Shown here piece after piece: positions 38,010 through 46,139 of a stretch of DNA of 64,000 nucleotides. The notes under the pieces are model-generated. The model was not told the DNA's origin and did not search any database. It saw only the letters and a list, made by a program, of their open reading frames with translations. The DNA is from Burkholderia puraquae (GTDB lineage: Bacteria > Pseudomonadota > Gammaproteobacteria > Burkholderiales > Burkholderiaceae). Every line of letters begins with the position of its first letter. Position 1 is the stretch's first letter. The stretch is taken from NCBI RefSeq assembly GCF_002099195.1, contig NZ_NBYX01000024.1, positions 1-64,000 on the forward strand. Reading direction: 5' to 3'. The position numbers and the translations under genes were made by a program.

Positions 38010-41000
38010 TTACTTCGCGACGACGACCGGAATCCCCTTCAGCATCCCCGCGCCCTTCATCTCGTCGAGCGCATGCTGCACGGCCGCGCTCGTCGCCGCT
38101 TCGATGCCGAGCTGCAGCGCGAGCTCGCGCTCCGCGCGCTTCACGCCGGCCAGGTTGCGCACCTTCACGTGACCGAAGCCGCGCACGCGTGCGTGCAGGT
38201 CGGCCAGTTGCGTGACCTGCGCCGCATTGCCGGCCATCATCGCGGCGAACGCTCGCCCAAGCGTCGTCTCGTAATCGTCGGCGAGCGCGCGCTCCATCTT
38301 CCGCTCGACGGTCCGGCCGAACGGATCGAGCCACGTGCCGCGCAGGCTGCGCACACGCGCCAGCATGCCGAACACCGGCCACATCCACTGGCCGAACACG
38401 CGCTTTTTCGGCGCACTGCCGTCGCTGCCGGCCTTCGCGACCGTCGGCGGCGCCAGGTTGAACTTCACGCGATAGGCCTGCCCCGGCACGCCTTCGAACT
38501 GCGCTTCGAGCGCCGTGCGGAATGCGTCGTCCGTGTACAGCCGCGCGACCTCGTATTCGTCCTTCACCGCGAGCAGCCGGTAGAACGTCGTCGCGACCGC
38601 GCGCGTCAGCGCATCGTCGCCCTTCGCACGCGCCGCGCCCACGAGCGCGCGGTAGCGCTCGACATAGCGTGCGCCGCCGTACGCATCGAGACGCGCTTCG
38701 CGATCGGCGATCAGCTCGGCGAGCGTCTCCGGTGCGGCATGCGCGGCCACCGTATGACGCGCGTTCCACAACGCATCGAGGCCCGCCGCGTCGCCGGCGG
38801 CCATCCGGCCGATCGAGAACGCGAGCTTGTTCATCGGCACCGCGACGTTGTTCAGCTCGATCGCGCGCATCATCGCGGCGAGCGACACCGGCACGAGGCC
38901 GAGCTGCCACGCGTAGCCGAGCATCAGGATGTTCGCGCCGATCGAGTCGCCGAGGAACTTCGCGGCGAGCGCCTGCGCGTCGCAGCTCGACAGGTAGCCG
39001 TCGCCGGCCGCGTGGCGCATCTTCTCGAGCAGCGCGTCCGCATGCAGGGTCGCGTCGGGGTTCTGCACGAACGACGCGTTCGGGATCCGGTGCGTGTTGA
39101 CGACGATCCGCGAACGCTCGTGACGCACCGTCTGCAGCGCCTCGGCGCTCGCGCCGACGACCATGTCGCAGGCGAGCAGCACATCCGCCTGCTGCGTGTC
39201 GATGCGCACCTGGTTCAGCCACCGGTCGCTGGATGCGATCCGCACGAACGACAGCACCGAGCCGCCCTTCTGCGCGAAGCCCATGAAGTCGAGCACCGAC
39301 GCGCTCTTGCCTTCGAGGTGCGCGGCCATGCTGATCAGCGCGCCGACCGTCACCACGCCCGTGCCGCCGACGCCCGTCACGAGCATGTCGAACGGCGCCG
39401 CGTCGAGATGCGTGGCCGGCACCGGCAGCGCATCGACGCGCGCGGCGAGCGCGGCTTCGTCGAATGCGGCACCGGCGGCCTTCTTCAGCGCCGCGCCTTC
39501 GACCGTCACGAAGCTCGGGCAAAAGCCGTTCACGCACGAATAGTCCTTGTTGCACGACGACTGGTCGATGCGGCGCTTGCGGCCGAGCGGCGTCTCCAGC
39601 GGCTCGACCGACAGGCAGTTCGACTGCACGCCGCAATCGCCACAGCCTTCGCACACCGCGTCGTTGATGAACAAGCGCTTGTCCGGGTCGGGGAATTCGC
39701 CTTTCTTGCGGCGGCGGCGCTTCTCGGCCGCGCAGGTCTGGTCGTAGATCAGCACGGTGACGCCCGGCGTCTCGCGCAGCTCGCGCTGCACGGCGTCGAG
39801 TTCGCTGCGGTGATGGAACGTCGTGCCCGGCGGGAACTGGCCGTGATGGCCGTCGTACTTCTCCGGCTCGTCGGACACGACGACGAAGCGCGACACGCCC
39901 TCCGCCTCGACCTGCCGTGCGATCTGCGGCACCGAGATGCTGCCGTCGACCGGCTGGCCGCCCGTCATCGCGACCGCGTCGTTGTAGAGGACCTTGTACG
40001 TGATGTTCGCTTTCGCGGCCACTGCCTGGCGGATCGCGAGGATGCCCGAGTGGAAGTAGGTGCCGTCGCCGAGGTTCTGGAACACGTGCTTCGTGTTGGT
40101 GAACATCGCATGCGCCGCCCAGTCGACGCCCTCGCCGCCCATCTGGATCAGCCCGGTCGTGTCGCGTTCCATCCATGACGCCATGAAGTGGCAGCCGATG
40201 CCGGCCTGCGCGATCGAGCCTTCCGGCACCTTCGTCGACGTGTTGTGCGGGCAGCCCGAGCAGAAATACGGCGTGCGCTTCACCGCGTCCGCCTCGTTCG
40301 ACAGGATCTGCGGCGCGACGAGATCGACGACGCGTTCGCGGCGGTCGAGCGCCGGCTTGTGGCGCGCGAGCCAGTCGGCGAACACCGGCAGGATGCGCGA
40401 CGGGCGCAGCTCGCCGAGCTCGGACAGCAGGCAGGCGCCGGCGGCGTCGTGCTTGCCGAGCACGCGCGGGCGCGCGCCTTCCGCGCGGTTGTACAGGTAG
40501 TCCTTGATCTGCTGCTCGATGACGGGGCCCTTCTCCTCGATCACGAGCACTTCGGCGAGCCCGTCGACGAAGGTTTCGAGGCGCGTCATTTCGAGCGGAT
40601 ACGACAGGCCGACCTTGTAGATCCGCACGCCGGCCGCGTCGAGGTCGGCCACCGTCAGGTCGAGGCGGCGCAGCGCTTCCATCAGGTCGAGGTGCGCCTT
40701 GCCGCAGGTCACGATGCCGACGTTCGCCTGCGCGCTCGGCGCGATCCACTTGTCGATGCTGTTGGTGCGCGCGAAATGGCGCACCGCGTCGAGCTTCGCG
40801 GCGAGGCGCGCCTCGATCGTGAGGCTCGGCAGGTCCGGCCAGCGGTTGTGCAGGCCACCCGCCGGCGGCGTAAAGCCTTCCGGCGCCGGCCACTGCGTCT
40901 GCAATGCGTCGAGGTCGACGGTCGAACCCGATTCGACCGTTTCCGAGATCGCCTTGAAACCGACCCATGCGCCCGAGTAGCGCGACAGCGCCCAGCCGTA

Positions 41001-41582
41001 CAGGCCGAACTCAAGCATGTCGGCGATGTTCGACGGGTTCACGACCGGCATGTGCCACGCGATCATCGCGAAGTCGCTCTGGTGCGGCATCGACGACGAC
41101 ACGCAGCCGTGGTCGTCGCCCGCGACGACGAGCACGCCGCCATGCGGCGACGAACCGTACGCGTTGCCGTGCTTCAGCGCGTCGCCGGCGCGATCGACGC
41201 CCGGGCCCTTGCCGTACCACATCGCGTACACGCCCTCGACCGTGCGCTCGGGATCGGCCTCGACGCGCTGCGTGCCGAGCACGGCCGTACCGCCGAGTTC
41301 CTCGTTGATCGCAGGCAGGAAGCGCACACCGCCGGCGTCGAGCAGTTTCTTCGCCTTCCAGAGCTGCTGGTCGACCATGCCGAGCGGCGAACCGCGATAG
41401 CCGCTGACGAAGCCGGCCGTGTTGAGCCCCTGTTCGGTGTCGACCGTGCGCTGCATCAGCAGCAGGCGAACCAGCGCCTGCGTGCCGGTCAGGAAGATCC
41501 GGCCGCGCGTCGCGGTCAGGTTGTCGGTCAGGCGGTAGTCGGACAGGGCGGGCGGGCCGTCGACGGGCAGGCGGGCGGTCAT
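38010..41582 (-). CDS. Indolepyruvate ferredoxin oxidoreductase, fused IorA-IorB type
   Basis: A 1190-residue TPP and Fe-S enzyme that decarboxylates aryl-pyruvates or related 2-oxoacids to acyl-CoA with ferredoxin as acceptor. The N-terminal alpha-like part has the TPP-enzyme pyrimidine domain (FVSGYRGSPLGMVD) and TPP-binding region (GEGVDWAAH). Cys clusters CEGCGDCGVQSNC and CNKDYSCVNGFC follow near residues 650-700 for 4Fe-4S centres, then a gamma-type domain (VTGVGGTGVVTVG) and a C-terminal domain. The ATG at 41582 is preceded by AGGAG; the frame continues upstream without support. Such fused enzymes belong to Phe/Tyr/Trp breakdown. It appears monocistronic. Confidence 0.9.
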   Translation of the reverse strand: MTARLPVDGPPALSDYRLTDNLTATRGRIFLTGTQALVRLLLMQRTVDTEQGLNTAGFVSGYRGSPLGMVDQQLWKAKKLLDAGGVRFLPAINEELGGTAVLGTQRVEADPERTVEGVYAMWYGKGPGVDRAGDALKHGNAYGSSPHGGVLVVAGDDHGCVSSSMPHQSDFAMIAWHMPVVNPSNIADMLEFGLYGWALSRYSGAWVGFKAISETVESGSTVDLDALQTQWPAPEGFTPPAGGLHNRWPDLPSLTIEARLAAKLDAVRHFARTNSIDKWIAPSAQANVGIVTCGKAHLDLMEALRRLDLTVADLDAAGVRIYKVGLSYPLEMTRLETFVDGLAEVLVIEEKGPVIEQQIKDYLYNRAEGARPRVLGKHDAAGACLLSELGELRPSRILPVFADWLARHKPALDRRERVVDLVAPQILSNEADAVKRTPYFCSGCPHNTSTKVPEGSIAQAGIGCHFMASWMERDTTGLIQMGGEGVDWAAHAMFTNTKHVFQNLGDGTYFHSGILAIRQAVAAKANITYKVLYNDAVAMTGGQPVDGSISVPQIARQVEAEGVSRFVVVSDEPEKYDGHHGQFPPGTTFHHRSELDAVQRELRETPGVTVLIYDQTCAAEKRRRRKKGEFPDPDKRLFINDAVCEGCGDCGVQSNCLSVEPLETPLGRKRRIDQSSCNKDYSCVNGFCPSFVTVEGAALKKAAGAAFDEAALAARVDALPVPATHLDAAPFDMLVTGVGGTGVVTVGALISMAAHLEGKSASVLDFMGFAQKGGSVLSFVRIASSDRWLNQVRIDTQQADVLLACDMVVGASAEALQTVRHERSRIVVNTHRIPNASFVQNPDATLHADALLEKMRHAAGDGYLSSCDAQALAAKFLGDSIGANILMLGYAWQLGLVPVSLAAMMRAIELNNVAVPMNKLAFSIGRMAAGDAAGLDALWNARHTVAAHAAPETLAELIADREARLDAYGGARYVERYRALVGAARAKGDDALTRAVATTFYRLLAVKDEYEVARLYTDDAFRTALEAQFEGVPGQAYRVKFNLAPPTVAKAGSDGSAPKKRVFGQWMWPVFGMLARVRSLRGTWLDPFGRTVERKMERALADDYETTLGRAFAAMMAGNAAQVTQLADLHARVRGFGHVKVRNLAGVKRAERELALQLGIEAATSAAVQHALDEMKGAGMLKGIPVVVAK

Positions 41583-41922
41583 GGGGGAAGTCTCCTGATT
41601 GTGCTGTGCTGTTCTGGGCTGCGTGGCAAGGCGTCGGGCGACGCGTGGGGGCCTCCAGCGAATGGCTCTATTTTTTCGCGCGCAGCCGAGAATGTTTTTT
41701 CTCATCTTGCTCGGACGGGGCCACAGCGAGAAAAACTGCGCAGCTTTTTGCAGGGATTTGAGAGAGTTCTCGCGCACGACCGCCGGGCGGGATGGGCGAC
41801 GTATCGGGGCGGGTGGGCCATTTGCCGGGAAAGCCCGCGACTGTCCGACGGCGGCCCGGGAATGCGGCGGCCGGCGCTCGCGCCCCGTGCGACAAGGGTT
41901 TCAGCGGCTGGCGGCGGTCACC
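41583..41922. other. Intergenic region between the oxidoreductase and the repeat array
   Basis: About 340 bases, presumably containing the leftward promoter of the oxidoreductase gene. Two T-rich stretches (41670-41680 and 41693-41705) stand out from the GC background. I see no gene. Confidence 0.45.
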
Positions 41923-43356
41923 CTCACCATTGAAATGCACAGCGTTCCGATTGGTCGGCGGCGCAGGATGTCCACAATGCCGCGCCCCTCGGCTGACCGG
42001 GCTCGCGCGCTCACCGTTCGATTGCACAGCGTTTCGAGTGGCGTGGAGGCCGGGATGTCCACCGGCATGCGGTTCGCTCGAGTGCCGGCACTCACCGTTG
42101 AAATTCACAGCACGGCGAGTGGGTTTCCACCGCGGATATCCACATCGCCGACGGCGTATTGCGTCGATCCGGGGCTCGCCTTCACCGTTCGAATACACAG
42201 GGTCGCGAGTGCGTTCGTCGGCCAGACAGGCGCGCCGGGACACGCATGCCGCGCATTCGCCGGCTCGCACTCACCGTTGAAATACGCTGGGTCGCGAGTG
42301 GGTGTGCCGGCCGGACAGGCACGCCGGAATACACACGCGGCATAATCGCGGGCTCGCACTCACCGTGGGAATACACAGGGCTTCGAGTGGCTGCAACGGC
42401 GGTTATCCACGCCCGATGCGCCATTGCCGACCGGCCAAGGGGGAACGCTCACCGTTGAAAACCACAGCCCTTCGAGTGATTCGAGGCGCAGGATATCCAC
42501 ATGGACGAGCGTGCGCCGATGCGCTGACCGATGCGCGCCGCGGAAGGTGTCGCCGGCCGGCAATCCATGCTGGAAGCGGCTCACCGGCCGATCTGGCACC
42601 GACACTCACCGTCGAAATGCACAGTGCCGCGAGTCGTTTCGGCAGCCGGATATCCACACGGGAGTCCGCGTTGTCCTCGTTCGCATGCTCGCGTGCAAGC
42701 CGGACATACGCGACGCCTCAGACGGCGCCAGTGGCCGCATGATCGCATCGTCGCTCGCTGACCACCGATCGCATGTTCACGCTCACCTGTGCATTGCGCA
42801 GCGCTTCGAGTCGCTTGCGAACACGGCGGTGCGCAGCGAAATCTGCGCGTTGCCGGCCGTGCGCCCGCGCTCACCGTTAAAATGCACGGCCCTTCGGGTG
42901 GCAGCCGGAATCGGATATCCGCCTCGCGGTACACGCGCGGTTCCGCCACGCATGCGCGCGTTCGGCTAGAATGCGCGGCGCCCCGAACCACGGCAAAGAT
43001 CGGGAAACCGCGCCACGACAGGGCCGCCGCCCGATCGGGCGCCGACCCTCACCGTTGAATTCCACAGCATTTCGCCTCGTTTCGCGGGCGAGTTGTCCAC
43101 AACCCGCTTCATGCCTTCCGCATCATCCGGTGACCCTCACCTGTGAAATGCACAGGGCGCCGAGTCGTTTCGGTGTGAGGATATCCACAACCGATCGCGC
43201 GGCGCGACCCTCGTCGGAACCTCGGCAGGTGCGGCCCGCACATCCGCAGGCGGCTATCGGGCTTTCCCCGGAAAGCCCCGTCCAGACGGCCTCGGCGGCA
43301 CCCTCACCATTCAAATGCACAGCATTTCGAGTTGCCTCGGCGGTGGGTTATCCACA
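41923..43356 (+). repeat. Array of thirteen 54-bp repeat units
   Basis: Thirteen same-orientation units start at 41923, 42010, 42091, 42181, 42270, 42359, 42448, 42605, 42782, 42870, 43048, 43136 and 43303. Consensus: block A CTCACCGTTGAAATGCACAG (positions 1-20), block B TTCGAGT (24-30), a variable part, and block C GGATATCCACA (44-54). Nearly every unit is 54 bp. Start-to-start distance is 81-90 bp for eight steps and 157-178 bp for the other four, as if positions were skipped or lost. Units 4 and 5 have a different end and share homologous flanks, indicating an 89-bp tandem duplication. Unit ends are DnaA-box-like (TTATCCACA exactly in unit 13). No frame in this interval looks like a real gene. 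Confidence 0.95.
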
Positions 43357-43403
43357 TCCGTCCAGCCTGGCTGCATCGAACGGGCACGCGCCCTCGCATC
43401 GCG

Positions 43404-43979
43404 TCACTCGGCAATCGACCGGATGACCTTTGCCGGATTGCCGCCGACCAGCACATTCGGCGGAACATCCCGCGTGACGACGGCCCCGGCCGCGACCACC
43501 GAGTTCTCGCCCACCGTCACACCGCCGATGATCGTCGCACCGGCGCCGATCCAGACGTTCCGCTCGATCACGATCGGCTTCGCGACGACGAAGTCGCGCC
43601 GCCTCGATGGTTCGACGGGATGGCCCGACGTGATGAGGCTGACGTTCGGCCCGATCATTACGTCGTCGCCGATCTCGAGCCCGCCGAGATCGTAGAACGT
43701 GCAGTTCTGGTTGACGAACACGTTGCGCCCGAGCTTCATGCCGGTGCCGCCCGTCGCATGGAACGGCGGAATCAGTACGAAGCCGTCATCCACCGGCACA
43801 CCGATCAGTTCTCCGAACAATGTGCGAACCTCGGCGGCATCGTCGAATGTCAGGCGGTTGATCCGCGCGGCGATCGCCATCGCCCGCCTGACCTCGGCCA
43901 CCATCGCCGCCGATTCCGGCGTCCTTCTCGGAATGAGCGTGGTGCGATCGTCGTTTGCCATGCGTGAGTTGTCTCCCAT
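43404..43979 (-). CDS. Sugar O-acetyltransferase (maltose acetyltransferase type)
   Basis: A 191-residue left-handed beta-helix acetyltransferase of the NodL/LacA/Maa group. Hexapeptide repeats run from about 70 to 180 (VFVNQNCTFYDLGGLEIGDD, then IGPNVSLITSGHPV with the catalytic His, then IGAGATIIGGVTVGENSVV). It would transfer acetyl from acetyl-CoA to a sugar hydroxyl. The ATG at 43979 has AGGGA just upstream; an internal Met at residue 7 is the alternative. Its stop is 48 bp from the last unit of the repeat array. Confidence 0.88.
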   Translation of the reverse strand: MGDNSRMANDDRTTLIPRRTPESAAMVAEVRRAMAIAARINRLTFDDAAEVRTLFGELIGVPVDDGFVLIPPFHATGGTGMKLGRNVFVNQNCTFYDLGGLEIGDDVMIGPNVSLITSGHPVEPSRRRDFVVAKPIVIERNVWIGAGATIIGGVTVGENSVVAAGAVVTRDVPPNVLVGGNPAKVIRSIAE

Positions 43980-44055
43980 GATTTCCCTGGTTCGCGATGC
44001 ATCGGCGATCGCGGCGAATGCCGGTGTTGCGGTGCGCGCTGGCGCTGCGGGCTCC

Positions 44056-44089
44056 GCGATGCGATGCGATGCGATGCGATGCGATGCGA
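44056..44089 (+). repeat. Pentanucleotide tandem repeat (GCGAT)x6.8
   Basis: Six perfect GCGAT copies (44056-44085) and GCGA, 77 bp upstream of the acetyltransferase start, between it and the divergent glutathione transferase. Copy number would alter promoter or leader spacing of the acetyltransferase by 5 bp steps. Confidence 0.95.
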
Positions 44090-44114
44090 GTGATGCTGCC
44101 CAACGCAGAGATTA

Positions 44115-44151
44115 TTGCCGTTATTTATAACTAGTTCTTTAATAACTAGTT
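44115..44151 (+). promoter_or_regulatory. Promoter with paired palindromic operators
   Basis: TTGCCG at 44115-44120 and TTTAAT at 44138-44143 with a 17-bp spacer make a good sigma70 pair. The palindrome AACTAGTT occurs at 44129-44136 and 44144-44151, 15 bp apart, flanking the -10; the second is extended to TAACTAGTTA. This is how a MarR- or TetR-type repressor site is often placed. The interval is AT-rich in contrast to its surroundings. The nearest rightward gene is the glutathione transferase at 44327; no regulator gene is adjacent. Confidence 0.5.
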
Positions 44152-44326
44152 ACTCAATGACTTCACTGTGGCATCAGGCTTTGCCCGGTTTTCTGCCCGA
44201 TTCACGCTCGACACGCAACGCATCCGGCCATCCCCCCTTCGCCGGGCGCCCCTGTCCGAACCTTCGGCGCTCGGGTACGCTTGAGCATCCACCGGACCGA
44301 CAGCTGCACCCAAATGCGGAGGCACG

Positions 44327-44941
44327 ATGAAGCTCTACTACTGGCCGAAGACCCGGGCATTCCGGGCATTGTGGATGCTCGAGGAACTCGGCGTGGTGTA
44401 CGAACTCGTACCGATCGACCTGCGCTCGCACGAACAGGGCAGCGACGCGTTCGTGCAGGTCAACCCGATGGCCAAGCTGCCCGCGCTCGACGACGGCAGC
44501 GTGCCGTTCGCCGAATCGGGCGCCGTGCTGCTCTATCTTGCCGACCGCTGCCCGGGCGCCGGGCTCGGCGTCGCGCCCGACGATCCGCTGCGCGGCCGTT
44601 TCCTCCAATGGATGTTCTTCACGCCGACCTGCCTCGAACCGGCGATGGCCGAAAAATTCACCGGCGCGTCGGGCAATCCGGTCGCGTTCGGCTGGGGCAA
44701 CATCACCCGCGTGCAGCGCGCACTCGCGCAAGCGCTCGCCCATCATCCGTGGCTCGTCGGCGACCGCTTCACCGCGGCCGACCTGCTGCTCGCCAGCACG
44801 CTGAAAATCGCCTTCGACGCGCATCTGCTGCCGCACGAAGGCGTGCTCGGCGACTACGTCGCGCGCGCCGAGGGCCGCGACGCATTCCGCCGCGCGGTCG
44901 CGATCGAACAGCGCGAAGCGGCGCGCCTGCTGCATGCGTGA
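44327..44941 (+). CDS. Glutathione S-transferase family protein
   Basis: A 204-residue cytosolic GST. The N-terminal thioredoxin-like domain (MKLYYWPKTRAFRALWMLEE, with cis-Pro in MAKLPALDDG and the glutathione-binding ESGAVLLYLADR) is followed by an all-helical C-terminal domain with WLVGDRFTAADLLLAS. GGAGG precedes the start. It may detoxify electrophiles; the substrate is unknown. A promoter with paired palindromes lies about 190 bp upstream. Confidence 0.87.
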   Translation: MKLYYWPKTRAFRALWMLEELGVVYELVPIDLRSHEQGSDAFVQVNPMAKLPALDDGSVPFAESGAVLLYLADRCPGAGLGVAPDDPLRGRFLQWMFFTPTCLEPAMAEKFTGASGNPVAFGWGNITRVQRALAQALAHHPWLVGDRFTAADLLLASTLKIAFDAHLLPHEGVLGDYVARAEGRDAFRRAVAIEQREAARLLHA

Positions 44942-44972
44942 CGTGTAGACGTATAGACGTATAGACGTGTAG
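44941..44972 (+). repeat. Short octamer tandem repeat ACGTRTAG x4
   Basis: Four copies of ACGT(G/A)TAG directly after the stop of the glutathione transferase gene, arranged G-A-A-G at the variable base. Confidence 0.9.
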
Positions 44973-45008
44973 CGCGTGTGCGGCACCGCCAGCCGCCCGC
45001 GAGCGCAC

Positions 45009-45971
45009 CTACGCGGCCGGGCCCGATGCCGCGGCGCCGGCATTGACCACCGCGCCCGGCGAGCCGCGCTCGTCGGTATCGGTGTCGACCGGCACCACCT
45101 CATGAAAATGCGTGTAGTCGATGTGCGTGATGCCGTCTTCGTCGTGCATCAGGTCGACATAGCGGTGACGCCAGCGGATCTCGCCATGCTCCCACGAGTG
45201 ACGCGCCTGCATGACCTGCGCGGTCGTCTCGTCCGAGCCCTCGATCGTGATCAGCAACGATGCGTCGCGCGCGGCAAGTGATTCGGGCGTTTCGCCGAAC
45301 AGCGCACTCGATTCGTCGATCACGTGCATCAGGTTCCAGCCGAGCAGGAAGATCGGATGCTCGCTGCGCACGAGTGGCAGGTCGTGGATCTTGCGCAGCG
45401 TGTAGCCCTCGTGCGTGCCTTCGACGCGCATCAGCCGCAATTTCGCCTGCGCCTCGGCAATCACGTTCTGGCGCGCATTCGCGGCGCGCACCATCAGCGT
45501 CATCCTGCCGTTCAGCGGCCGGACGACCGCGTAGCGCGCGAACAGGATCTTCGCCTGCGGACGGGAAAACCGCGCGAACACGAGCCCCGTGGCCATCGCG
45601 ATGCCCGACATCCCGACGAAGATCTCGAACGTCGCGACCAGGTGCGCATAGACGGTCTGCGGATGCATGTCGCCGTAGCCGACGGTCGCGAGCGTCTCGA
45701 CGCTGAAGAAGAACGCGCCGCCGAACCCGGGCGGCGACTGGTTCGCGATCGGCGCGTGGCCAAGCAGGTAGAGCATTGCAAAGCCGCCGTTGAGCAGCAG
45801 GAACAGCACCGCGAGCGACAGGAAGAATACGGGCCAGCTCACCGTCAGCGCGCGATGGTAGAGGTCGCGCCAGCCGAGCGGCGGCATCCCGTACGCGACG
45901 ACCGGGCGCGTGCCCGACCAGATCTTGCGGCCACGGCCGCGGGAGGCTGGGGAGGACGAATCGACGTTCAT
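45009..45971 (-). CDS. Inward-rectifier potassium channel, KirBac1.1-like
   Basis: A 320-residue prokaryotic Kir channel, very similar along its length to KirBac1.1 from Burkholderia pseudomallei as I remember it. The slide-helix region (YGMPPLGWRDLYHRAL), two membrane helices (about 45-70 and 110-135), the pore helix and the selectivity filter TVGYG (96-100) are present. The cytoplasmic immunoglobulin-like domain (about 145-300) has HPIFLLGWNLMHVIDE. It forms a K+ channel tetramer in the inner membrane. MNVD at 45971 matches the known N-terminus; an upstream in-frame ATG at 46010 is less likely. Confidence 0.95.
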   Translation of the reverse strand: MNVDSSSPASRGRGRKIWSGTRPVVAYGMPPLGWRDLYHRALTVSWPVFFLSLAVLFLLLNGGFAMLYLLGHAPIANQSPPGFGGAFFFSVETLATVGYGDMHPQTVYAHLVATFEIFVGMSGIAMATGLVFARFSRPQAKILFARYAVVRPLNGRMTLMVRAANARQNVIAEAQAKLRLMRVEGTHEGYTLRKIHDLPLVRSEHPIFLLGWNLMHVIDESSALFGETPESLAARDASLLITIEGSDETTAQVMQARHSWEHGEIRWRHRYVDLMHDEDGITHIDYTHFHEVVPVDTDTDERGSPGAVVNAGAAASGPAA

Positions 45972-46079
45972 CGCGCAGTGCCGGAAGCAGGAAGGCGATG
46001 AGCGTAGCACGTGCGGCGGCGGCCGGGTATGCGTGCCGGTTCCGAACGGAAATCCGCCGCGCCGCCGGCCGCGCGGCGC

Positions 46080-46108
46080 AAAAAAAAACCGGCCGCGGAA
46101 GCGGCCGG
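46080..46108 (-). terminator. Rho-independent terminator of the sulfate-binding protein gene
   Basis: Read on the minus strand, CCGGCCGC, loop TTCC and GCGGCCGG (46108-46089) are followed by nine T (46088-46080). It ends the leftward sbp transcript before the KirBac gene. Confidence 0.88.
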
Positions 46109-46139
46109 CTGCGTCGTCAGCGCGCGGTGCGTGCTGCGC

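Noticed and set aside
36226..40968. 1580-codon open frame on the minus strand
   Set aside because: It is the shadow of the CPA1 antiporter and the indolepyruvate oxidoreductase; composition is Arg/Ala-rich and resembles no family.
41668..42657. Minus-strand protein with peptide repeats across the 54-bp array
   Set aside because: Some frames show repeated NAVHFNGE-like peptides, but the spacing is often not a multiple of three, frames break between units and no ribosome binding site precedes them.
42967..42972. Promoter TAGAAT inside the repeat array
   Set aside because: The hexamer lies at an expected but empty grid position and partly matches block A of the repeat; no -35 and no rightward gene follow, so it is more likely a decayed unit.
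41923..43356. CRISPR array
   Set aside because: Spacing is suggestive, but the repeat is 54 bp and imperfect, spacers partly share homology, four steps are double-length and no cas gene is in the window.
41923..43356. Integron attC sites
   Set aside because: The required GTTRRRY and RYYYAAC core sites are not consistently present, and there are no cassette genes or integrase between units.
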